Position numbers and translations under genes: made by a program. A DNA stretch of 64,000 bases from an uncultured Eubacteriales bacterium (lineage in GTDB: Bacteria > Bacillota_A > Clostridia > Oscillospirales > Oscillospiraceae), in contig ONPY01000003.1 of NCBI GenBank assembly GCA_900319835.1, positions 4,944-68,943 of the forward strand, given 5' to 3'. Positions within the stretch are counted from its first letter, which is position 1; each line of letters starts with the position of its first letter. Below, one piece after another: positions 49,662-56,541 of this stretch. The notes under the pieces are model-generated. The model made no database searches and had not been told where the DNA came from. It was given only the letters and a program-made list of their open reading frames with translations.

Positions 49662-50870
49662 TTGTCTACAAAGAAAACAGGTAAAAAGAACCCGAATGGC
49701 GCGGGCTCCATCCGCCAGCGGGCCGATGGCCGCTGGGAAGCTCGATACTCCGACGGTTGGACAAAGACCGGGCACCTGCGGCAAAAATCCATCTACGGGA
49801 AATCGATGAAGGAAGTCCGTCAGAAACTGACAAAGGTACTGGCTGAGATCGATCAAGGGACTTACATCGAACCCTCGAAAACAAAGGTGAGCGAGTGGAT
49901 GGATATCTGGCTGGATGAATACTGCGGTGACAAAAAGTATTCGACAGTGAAGGGCTACCGCGCCACCGTCAAAAAACATATCAAACCACAGTTGGGCAAC
50001 ATTCCGCTTGGAAAACTGACGACGACAGACATCCAGAGGTTCTACAATTATCTGCTAAAGCCTCCGGACGGCTCGCCGGGAAGCTCTCCGAAAACGATCA
50101 AGAACACGCACGGCGTTTTGAGCAAAGCTTTGGCCGTGGCGACGGTGAACGGTTTCATTCGGAGCAATCCCTGCCAAGGAACGATCCTTCCCCGTGTGGA
50201 GAAGCACGAAGTGGAGCCTCTGACAGACGATCAGGTCGCGCTGCTTCTGCAAAAGGCCGAAGAAGATGAGGAATACGGCATCCTGCTGAAAGTGATCCTG
50301 CTGACCGGCGTCCGCAAGGCGGAAGCCATGGGCATTACCTGGGACTGTGTGGATTTCCGGAGAGGCGTGATCCACATCAACAAGCAGCTGCAGAAGCGCC
50401 CCAAAAGGGATGGTGGTGTCATGTTTTCGTCCTCAAAGAACGGCAAGGGCCGCGTCCTGAAACCAGCGCCTTATGTGATGGAACTGATGCAGAAACGCTA
50501 TGAGCAACAGATCCAGCAGAAAGAACACGCTTCCGTTGCCTGGCGAGGCTGGCAGACGGAGGCGGAGCATCGGATCGCCCTAGCCTTCACCACGCTCTTC
50601 GGAACGCCGCTGCAGCCACAGACCGTCTACAATCACTTCAAGAAGATCGCTGTCGAGATCGGTGCACCAAATGCCAAAGTCCACGATCTGCGCCATACTT
50701 ACGCGGTACTGTCTCTCCAAAACGGGGACGATGTGAAAACCGTTCAGGGGAATCTGGGTCACGCCACGGCGGCCTTTACCCTTGACGTATACGGGCATGT
50801 CTCTGATGCCATGAAGACGGCCAGCGCAAACCGGATGGAGGAATATGTACGACAAATCCCGGGAATATGA
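49662..50870 (+). CDS. int: tyrosine recombinase (integrase) of the tRNA-Gln element
   Basis: A 402-residue phage-type integrase. The N-terminal arm-binding domain ('GAGSIRQRADGRWEARYSDG'), a SAM-like core-binding domain and the catalytic domain are in order. Catalytic residues: Arg in 'LLTGVRKAEAMG', His-x-x-Arg in 'VHDLRHTYAVLS', His in 'GNLGHATAAFT' and Tyr in 'LDVYGHVSDAM'. The start is taken as TTG at 49662 behind AGCGAGG; no ATG with a site exists nearby. It lies about 170 bases from the tRNA, as for tRNA-targeting islands. Confidence 0.92.
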   Translation: MSTKKTGKKNPNGAGSIRQRADGRWEARYSDGWTKTGHLRQKSIYGKSMKEVRQKLTKVLAEIDQGTYIEPSKTKVSEWMDIWLDEYCGDKKYSTVKGYRATVKKHIKPQLGNIPLGKLTTTDIQRFYNYLLKPPDGSPGSSPKTIKNTHGVLSKALAVATVNGFIRSNPCQGTILPRVEKHEVEPLTDDQVALLLQKAEEDEEYGILLKVILLTGVRKAEAMGITWDCVDFRRGVIHINKQLQKRPKRDGGVMFSSSKNGKGRVLKPAPYVMELMQKRYEQQIQQKEHASVAWRGWQTEAEHRIALAFTTLFGTPLQPQTVYNHFKKIAVEIGAPNAKVHDLRHTYAVLSLQNGDDVKTVQGNLGHATAAFTLDVYGHVSDAMKTASANRMEEYVRQIPGI

Positions 50871-50928
50871 TGACCCCAATGCCGAAAAGCCCTGTGTTTA
50901 TCCCATTTTTTCGGGCTATTTTCATTGC

Positions 50929-50950
50929 GGTAAGGGTACGGTAAGGGTAC
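50929..50950. repeat. integrase arm-type repeat pair, right end
   Basis: GGTAAGGGTAC twice in tandem (50929 and 50940). Same motif as at 14705/14717 and 46495. Confidence 0.7.
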
Positions 50951-51002
50951 AACTTTTTCACTCGGAACTTTTTTAAGCAAAAAGAGGCTGAAAACAAAGA
51001 AA

Positions 51003-51033
51003 ATCGGCTTGAATCATAACGATTCAAGCCGAT
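51003..51033 (-). terminator. terminator of tRNA-Gln supplied by the element
   Basis: ATCGGCTTGAATC pairs with GATTCAAGCCGAT; on the minus strand it is followed by TTTTCTTTGTTT. It lies four bases beyond the tRNA CCA and inside the element, so integration replaces the original terminator now at 14538. Confidence 0.85.
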
Positions 51034-51036
51034 ATC

Positions 51037-51110
51037 TGGCAGCGGGAGAAGGATTCGAACCCTCACAAACGGAGTCAGAGTCCGGTGTGCTACCTTTACA
51101 CAATCCCGCT
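51037..51110 (-). tRNA. tRNA-Gln(CTG)
   Basis: A full cloverleaf on the minus strand: acceptor AGCGGGA/TCCCGCT, discriminator G, encoded CCA, T-loop TTCGAAT, and anticodon loop CT-CTG-AC. The 3' 23 bases (51037-51059) are the attR core repeated at 14572-14594, so integration leaves the gene intact. Confidence 0.95.
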
Positions 51111-51182
51111 AAACGCAAGAGCTATTATACATGCTTTTTTTCATTTGTCAAGAGAAAATTTCCCGGGATTTCCAAACGTCTT

Positions 51183-52373
51183 TTACAGCAGCGGCAGAAG
51201 CGTTCTGCACAGGCCGTCCCAGGAGAGGGCGGCGATGGCCTCCGGCGCAGGCTGCGGGGCGGTGAGCGCTGCTGTGAAAGCCGCGGCGAGATCGTGCTCA
51301 AAGCGCGGGAGACTGTTCTGCTCTGGCTCGTCCTGGTTGCGCATGGCGGGCGGCGCCACAAAGACCACGCCGTGGCCCGGCAGACGTTCGTCCAGCCAGG
51401 GGCGAATGCCGGGCAGATCGGTGCAGACGCAGCTCAGCCCGCAGGCCATGGCCTCAATCAGCACCAGGGGCAGCCCCTCGTAAAAGGAGGGCAGCACGAA
51501 CACGTCGCTCTCGCTCATCAGTCGGGCAAGCTCCGTCTGGCTCAGCTTGCCGGGGAGAAGCACCGGGCAGGGGGCTTTTGCCGCCAGCGCGCAGATGGCG
51601 TCATACTCTGCCTGATCTCCGTGGCCGCCGGCAAGCGTCAGCACAAAGCGGTCGGGCTCGGAAAGCGCAGACAGCGCCCGCAGCAGACTGAACACACCTT
51701 TCTTCTCGCTGAGCTTTCCCGCAAAAAGCAGCCGGACGCATCCGTCCTGGCGCTCTGCCTCCGGCAGCCGGTGAAAGACACCGCTGTTAAAGCCGGTCCC
51801 GATGATGTGAATCCGCTCCCCGGGCAGGGCATAGAGTCCGGCAATGTCCTGCTTCTGCTGGGCGTGGAGGGCAAAAACACGGTCCAGCTTTCCGATCCGG
51901 GAGAGGATCCATTCCCGCCGCCAGGGGTTCTTGCGGATCTGCCGCAGGTCGGAGCCGTGGCAGATAGCGCAGACCCGCCTCTCCGGGAAGAGCTCCCGCA
52001 CCAGGGCGGTGAGCGCGTAGAGATGGTGACAGAGGATCACGTCGGGCCGGAAGGCATCCACAGCATCCCGCAGCGCGGCGGAAAAGGCCGCGCGAAACTG
52101 CGCCGTCATCTCCTCGGTCATATCGCAGTAGCGGGTGGAGCGGTAGGGCATCTCGTCGGACATGCCGCAGATGGGAAAGGGCAGGGCCGCCGAGGCATAG
52201 CGCACAGGGAAGAAGGCCACATCTGCGGGAAACGGGGAGACGTCCTCCGGTCCCACGCCGGCCAGAACCGCCTGCTCGCACCCAAGGGCGGCAAAGCCGC
52301 GGACAAGCTCCGTCAGATACACGCCGCTGCCGGTGCTGTCCGGCCGCTGGGCGCTGACGCTCAGGATCCTCAT
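51183..52373 (-). CDS. glycosyltransferase family 4
   Basis: A 396-residue GT-B glycosyltransferase: N-terminal 'SAQRPDSTGSGVYLTELVRG' and a C-terminal nucleotide-sugar site 'LFAGKLSEKKGVFSLLRAL' with the E-x7-E motif in 'PSFYEGLPLVLIEAMACGLS'. Such enzymes add sugars from UDP or GDP donors to lipids or polysaccharides; acceptor unknown. AAGGAGTATCGT before 52373 fixes the start. It is an isolated gene, not in a polysaccharide cluster. Confidence 0.88.
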   Translation of the reverse strand: MRILSVSAQRPDSTGSGVYLTELVRGFAALGCEQAVLAGVGPEDVSPFPADVAFFPVRYASAALPFPICGMSDEMPYRSTRYCDMTEEMTAQFRAAFSAALRDAVDAFRPDVILCHHLYALTALVRELFPERRVCAICHGSDLRQIRKNPWRREWILSRIGKLDRVFALHAQQKQDIAGLYALPGERIHIIGTGFNSGVFHRLPEAERQDGCVRLLFAGKLSEKKGVFSLLRALSALSEPDRFVLTLAGGHGDQAEYDAICALAAKAPCPVLLPGKLSQTELARLMSESDVFVLPSFYEGLPLVLIEAMACGLSCVCTDLPGIRPWLDERLPGHGVVFVAPPAMRNQDEPEQNSLPRFEHDLAAAFTAALTAPQPAPEAIAALSWDGLCRTLLPLL

Positions 52374-52402
52374 ACGATACTCCTTTTCCATGGAATGGGA
52401 AG

Positions 52403-52432
52403 AAAAATCCACGCGGGGAGGCGTGGATTTTT
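52403..52432. terminator. intrinsic terminator upstream of the glycosyltransferase gene
   Basis: AAAAATCCACGC pairs with GCGTGGATTTTT. It ends transcription from the DUF937 gene. Confidence 0.85.
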
Positions 52433-52447
52433 TCTGTTGTGTCCGTT

Positions 52448-53050
52448 TTACTGGTTGGCGAGCAGCAGCTGCAGCAGGGTCGCGCCGTTGAGACCGGCGT
52501 CCTTCTCCTCCTTGGCGGGCTTCTTCTTGCCGAAGAGACCGCCCAGCAGGCCCGCAGGCTCGGGCTTGGCGCCGCCCAGCATGGCCACCACGTCGCTCAG
52601 ATCCAGACCGTCGGAGAGATCGACCTTGCCGGCGCTGCTGCCGGCGGAAGAAGTGGCGGCGGACAGACCGCTCAGCAGAGCGGGGGCGATACCACTGAGC
52701 ACGCTGGAAACCTCCTTCTGGCTCAGCCCGGACTGGCTGGACAGGCTCATCAGACTGGACTGGGAGTCCTTGCCGAGAATGTGGCCGATGATCTTGGCGC
52801 CGTCGTCCTGGTCGGCCTCTTCAATCTGCTGCGCCATGGTCTTCTTGCTGGTGTGCTGGGTCAGCGCGCCCAGCAGAGACAGGGCACCGTCCTTCTCGGA
52901 GGCGTTCTTGGTCAGCATTTTCAGCAGCAGGGGCAGAGCCAGGGGCAGGATCTTTTTGAGCTGCTTGGAGTTGAGGCCGGTCTTCTTGGCCAGGGCCTTG
53001 AGTGCGCCCTCAGAGAGCATCGCCTTGAGCAGAATGCCGAGTAAATTCAT
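52448..53050 (-). CDS. DUF937 (YidB-like) protein
   Basis: A 200-residue Ala/Leu/Ser-rich helical protein: 'MNLLGILLKAMLSEGALKAL', the repeated-like helices of DUF937 ('ISMLGKDS'-type 'IIGHILGKDSQSSLMSLSSQ'), and a Lys-rich C-terminal stretch. DUF937/YidB proteins are small cytoplasmic proteins of unknown role. AGGAGGAATATCC precedes the ATG at 53050. Confidence 0.7.
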   Translation of the reverse strand: MNLLGILLKAMLSEGALKALAKKTGLNSKQLKKILPLALPLLLKMLTKNASEKDGALSLLGALTQHTSKKTMAQQIEEADQDDGAKIIGHILGKDSQSSLMSLSSQSGLSQKEVSSVLSGIAPALLSGLSAATSSAGSSAGKVDLSDGLDLSDVVAMLGGAKPEPAGLLGGLFGKKKPAKEEKDAGLNGATLLQLLLANQ

Positions 53051-53128
53051 GGATATTCCTCCTGTAAGCGTTCTTTTTCTGTTGCTGTCTTCATTGTACA
53101 TCATCCTGCGGGAAAATGCACGAAGTTT

Positions 53129-53515
53129 TTAGTTGCGGCGCTTGTGGTGAATGGGCTTTTTCGCGGTGAATTTCTGCATGGCCTTGTGCTCCCGCCCGAG
53201 TTCCCGGCAGAGGGCCTCCGCGGTCCAGATCTTGTTCTGCTCGGTCACCACGGCCTTCAGGGCGACGGGGGTGTGGCCCTGGCGCAGCAGGTCGAGAAAG
53301 GCCCCGTCCATCTCCTCCATCAGCAGCATCTCTGCCTCAAAGCCTTCTCCGGCCTCCGCGCGGGCATAGCCCGCCTCACCCAGCAGGGCACCGACGGGCA
53401 GAGAGAAATCCTCCGGCGGGACGACCACGCTTTTCAGGCCGCAGCGCAGGGCCGCCAGCTCGATCTTGACCCGCTTTTCCTCGTCATGGATGTTGAATAA
53501 AAACACTCTTGCCAT
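53129..53515 (-). CDS. DUF3783 protein
   Basis: A 128-residue protein: 'RVFLFNIHDEEKRVKIELAA' at the N-terminus, 'MLLMEEMDGAFLDLLRQ' then 'KAVVTEQNKIWTAEALCREL' towards the end, and a basic tail. This is the DUF3783 layout of clostridia; function unknown. It lies 12 bases downstream of the tetR gene, probably co-transcribed. Confidence 0.7.
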   Translation of the reverse strand: MARVFLFNIHDEEKRVKIELAALRCGLKSVVVPPEDFSLPVGALLGEAGYARAEAGEGFEAEMLLMEEMDGAFLDLLRQGHTPVALKAVVTEQNKIWTAEALCRELGREHKAMQKFTAKKPIHHKRRN

Positions 53516-53527
53516 CTGTTGTTCCTC

Positions 53528-54106
53528 CTAGGCGATACAGGAATTGACGCTCTCGAGAATGATGGTGGCGGAGAGCTCCGCCATGTCCGCGGGACTGGTG
53601 CGTGCGGGGTCGTTGAGCCACTTCTGGATCAGCCCGATGCAGCCGTTGATGATGAAAACATTGTACATCTCATATTTGGCGGGGTCGGCCCGGCTGGCCT
53701 TCATCTGCCAGAAGTAGGAGATGGTGTCGTCCACCAGGGCCTTGACCCGCTCGACAAACTGCATGTCCCCGTTCGGCCCCAGCATGATGCGGCAGAAGCT
53801 CGCGTTTTCTTCCAGAAAGGCGAAGATGGCCCCCAGCAGATAGTGGTATGCGGCCTCCCCATGGGGTACGCCCTCGTGGAGCGTCCGGGAAAAGGCGTCG
53901 AAGAAATCCTGTTCCGTCTCCCGCAGAAGGGCATAGAGGTCCGGGTAGTGGAAATAAAAGGTGCCGCGGTTGACATCCACCAGTTCCGTCAGCTCCTTGA
54001 CAGAGATCTCCTGGATGGGCCGCGCCTCCATCAATTGCAGCAGCCCCTCCCGCAGACGGCGTTTGGTGTTGCGCACACTGCGGTTTTCGTTGCCGGATTT
54101 GTTCAT
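53528..54106 (-). CDS. TetR/AcrR-family regulator
   Basis: A 192-residue regulator: an N-terminal HTH with 'TKRRLREGLLQLMEARPIQE' and 'ISVKELTELVDVNRGTFYFHY', and a ligand-binding C-terminal domain of the TetR_C type. GGAGGGG before 54106 fixes the start. Divergent from the MMPL exporter gene with a 137-base shared region, the usual layout of a local repressor of its exporter. Confidence 0.9.
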   Translation of the reverse strand: MNKSGNENRSVRNTKRRLREGLLQLMEARPIQEISVKELTELVDVNRGTFYFHYPDLYALLRETEQDFFDAFSRTLHEGVPHGEAAYHYLLGAIFAFLEENASFCRIMLGPNGDMQFVERVKALVDDTISYFWQMKASRADPAKYEMYNVFIINGCIGLIQKWLNDPARTSPADMAELSATIILESVNSCIA

Positions 54107-54174
54107 TTGCACCCCTCCGTTCAACACAATAAGCGGATCTGTTCAAATTTAAGCACGGGCAAAAAAACTGACGA

Positions 54175-54204
54175 TTGACGGAACCGACTGATTTTAATTA
54201 AAAT
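54175..54204 (+). promoter_or_regulatory. probable promoter of the MMPL/GLUG operon
   Basis: TTGACG and TAAAAT are separated by 18 bases, 40 bases before the MMPL ATG. AT-rich symmetry (ATTTTAATTAAAAT, 54191-54204) overlaps the -10 and could be the TetR operator. Confidence 0.55.
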
Positions 54205-54243
54205 GTATATGAATTTTCAACACTTGTCAAGGAGAAGACCGGC

Positions 54244-56541
54244 ATGAATCAGAAGGAAGCGATCAAACGGGATCCGATGCACGCGCTGGCGGCGGGCATC
54301 GTGCGCTTCCGCTTTGTCATCATCCTGCTGTTTCTGCTTGCGGCGGTGTACTGCGCGCTGTCGCTGAGCCGGGTGAAGATCAACTCCGACCTGACGGCCT
54401 TCCTCTCCCCGGCGACAGAGACCCGACAGGGCCTGACCGTGATGGAGGAGGAGTTTCTCACCTACGCCTCCGAGAACATCATGATCTCCAACGTCACCTA
54501 TCAGCGGGCCGGGGAGCTGAAGGCGCAGATCGAGGCACTGAAGGGCGTGGCCTCGGTCGCCTTTGACGACAGTGCCGCCCACTACACCAGCGCCGCGGCC
54601 CTGTTCGGCATCTCCTATGCCGGCGTAGACAGCGACCCCGACGTGACAGCCGCGCGCGAGCAGGTGCATGCCCTGCTCGCCCCTTACGACACCTATTTCT
54701 ACTCCATGAATCTCGCCAGCTATTCCGACCAGCTGGCCCAGGAGATGGTGGGCGTGGTGCTGATTGCGGTGGCGGTGATTGTGGCGATCCTGCTCTTCAC
54801 CTCGCGGAGTTACTTTGAGGTGGTCATTTTCTTCATCGTCTTCGTCTTCGCGGCGCTCTTAAACATGGGCACCAACTTCTGGCTGGGGGTTATCTCCACC
54901 ATCACCCACTCCATCGCCATCATCCTGCAGCTGGCCCTGGCCATCGACTACGCCATCATTTTCTCCCACCGCTATCAGGACGAGGTGCTGACCCACGACT
55001 CCTTCAAGGTGGCGCTGATCGATGCGCTGGCCAAGTCCATCATTGAGATATCCTCCTCCAGCCTTACCACCATCTCGGGGCTGGTGGCGCTGATGCTGAT
55101 GCAGTTTCGCTTGGGCTACGACCTGGGCATGGTGCTGGCGAAGGGCATCGTCTGCTCGCTTCTGACGGTGTTTCTGCTGATGCCGGGGCTCATCATGCTC
55201 TTCCCAAAGGCCATCCAGCGCACCGCCCACAAGAGCCTGATCCCGAACATCCGCCCCTGGGGCCGCTTTTTGATGCACAGCGGCTACGGCTTCGTGTGGG
55301 TATTCCTGCTCCTGCTGCCGGCGGCCATCTGGTGCTCCGGCCATACCACCTACGCCTTCAACGACAGCTCGGTGACGGAGCTGGTGTACAACGAAAACCG
55401 CGCCGCCATGCACAAGATCACCGACACCTTTGCCCACTCCACCTCCATCGCCCTGCTGGTGCCGGCGGAGGACTTTGAAAAGGAAAAGCGCATCCTCACC
55501 GAGGTGGAGGACCTGCCGGAAATCCGCACCGCCACGGGCCTTGCCAATATCGAGGTCGAGGACGGGCGCGTGCTCACCGACCGCTTCACCCCCCGGGAGT
55601 TTGCCGAGCTGATGGACGTTTCGGCGGAGGAGGCGCGGCTGCTGTTTCAGGCCTACGGTGTGCGGCATGAGGAATACCAGGCCATTTTCGGCGGCGCGGA
55701 GAACTACCAGGTGCCGCTGGTGGACGTGTTTTTGTTCCTGTTTGACCTGATGGACCGGGGCGTTGTGACCCTGGAGGATGAGCGGCAGCAGGAGGTGGAC
55801 GAGCTCAGGTCCACCCTGGAGATGGGCCTGGACCAGCTCAGGGGCGAACACTATAACCGCATGGTCTTCACCGCCGATGTGCCCGTGGAGGGCGAGGAGA
55901 GCACCGCCCTTGTGGAGACCATCCGCTCGATCGCGGAGCGGGAGTACGGACGCGGCACGGTGCTCGTGATCGGGGACGTGACCTCCGCCCGCGACCTGCA
56001 CGATGCGTATACAGGGGACTCGCGGCTGATCAGCCGGTTGACCATCACCTTCGTGTTCGTGATCCTGCTCGGCACCTTCCGGACCCTGGTGGGCTCTGCC
56101 ATATTGGTGTTTGTGATCCAGGGCAGCATCTGGATCAATTTCTCCTTCCCGTATCTGGAGGGCTCGGTGCCCTCGTTTGTGACCAATATGATTGTCTCCG
56201 CCATCCAGATGGGCGCTACCATCGACTACGCCATCGTGCTGATGAACCGCTTCCAGGTGCTCAAGGCCACCATGCCGAAAAAGCGCGCCATGGCGCTGGC
56301 TGTCAACCAGAGCTTCCCGACGGTGCTGACCTCCGGGGCCATCATGACCATCGCGGGACTGCTGATCGCCTACCGCGTCAGCGACGTGTACGTCAACCAC
56401 ATCGGTCTTGCCGTGGGCCGGGGCGCCTTCATCTCCGTGGTGCTGGTGCTGACAGTGCTGCCCCAGCTGCTGGTGCTGCTGGACAAGGCGGTGGACAGGA
56501 CAAGATTTCACATCGACTTTCTGGGAGGTGACGAGGAATGA
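54244..56541 (+). CDS. MMPL/RND-superfamily exporter
   Basis: A 765-residue transporter with two sets of about six membrane spans, each preceded by a large outside loop. Each half carries an RND-type span ('LQLALAIDYAIIFSHRYQDE' and 'SAIQMGATIDYAIVLMNRFQ') with the paired Asp-Tyr used in proton transfer. MMPL proteins export lipids or amphiphiles. It overlaps the next gene by four bases (ATGA), so the two products are coupled. TetR-type control is likely. Confidence 0.92.
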   Translation: MNQKEAIKRDPMHALAAGIVRFRFVIILLFLLAAVYCALSLSRVKINSDLTAFLSPATETRQGLTVMEEEFLTYASENIMISNVTYQRAGELKAQIEALKGVASVAFDDSAAHYTSAAALFGISYAGVDSDPDVTAAREQVHALLAPYDTYFYSMNLASYSDQLAQEMVGVVLIAVAVIVAILLFTSRSYFEVVIFFIVFVFAALLNMGTNFWLGVISTITHSIAIILQLALAIDYAIIFSHRYQDEVLTHDSFKVALIDALAKSIIEISSSSLTTISGLVALMLMQFRLGYDLGMVLAKGIVCSLLTVFLLMPGLIMLFPKAIQRTAHKSLIPNIRPWGRFLMHSGYGFVWVFLLLLPAAIWCSGHTTYAFNDSSVTELVYNENRAAMHKITDTFAHSTSIALLVPAEDFEKEKRILTEVEDLPEIRTATGLANIEVEDGRVLTDRFTPREFAELMDVSAEEARLLFQAYGVRHEEYQAIFGGAENYQVPLVDVFLFLFDLMDRGVVTLEDERQQEVDELRSTLEMGLDQLRGEHYNRMVFTADVPVEGEESTALVETIRSIAEREYGRGTVLVIGDVTSARDLHDAYTGDSRLISRLTITFVFVILLGTFRTLVGSAILVFVIQGSIWINFSFPYLEGSVPSFVTNMIVSAIQMGATIDYAIVLMNRFQVLKATMPKKRAMALAVNQSFPTVLTSGAIMTIAGLLIAYRVSDVYVNHIGLAVGRGAFISVVLVLTVLPQLLVLLDKAVDRTRFHIDFLGGDEE

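Larger units (their letters stand above)
14572..51059. mobile_element. composite integrative/mobilizable element (about 36.5 kb) in tRNA-Gln(CTG)
   Basis: A 23-bp exact direct repeat of the tRNA-Gln 3' end marks both ends. The right copy belongs to the intact tRNA and the left copy is the duplicate. A tyrosine integrase gene lies next to the right end. Short integrase arm-type repeats (GTAAGGGTA) occur in pairs about 110 bases inside the left core and about 90 bases inside the right core. The interior has uneven base composition and at least two mobilization modules, so the element grew by accretion. The left boundary could differ by a few bases within the repeat. Confidence 0.85.

Noticed and set aside
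51009..53132. 707-codon plus-strand frame
   Set aside because: It runs through a tRNA and antisense to glycosyltransferase and DUF937 genes.
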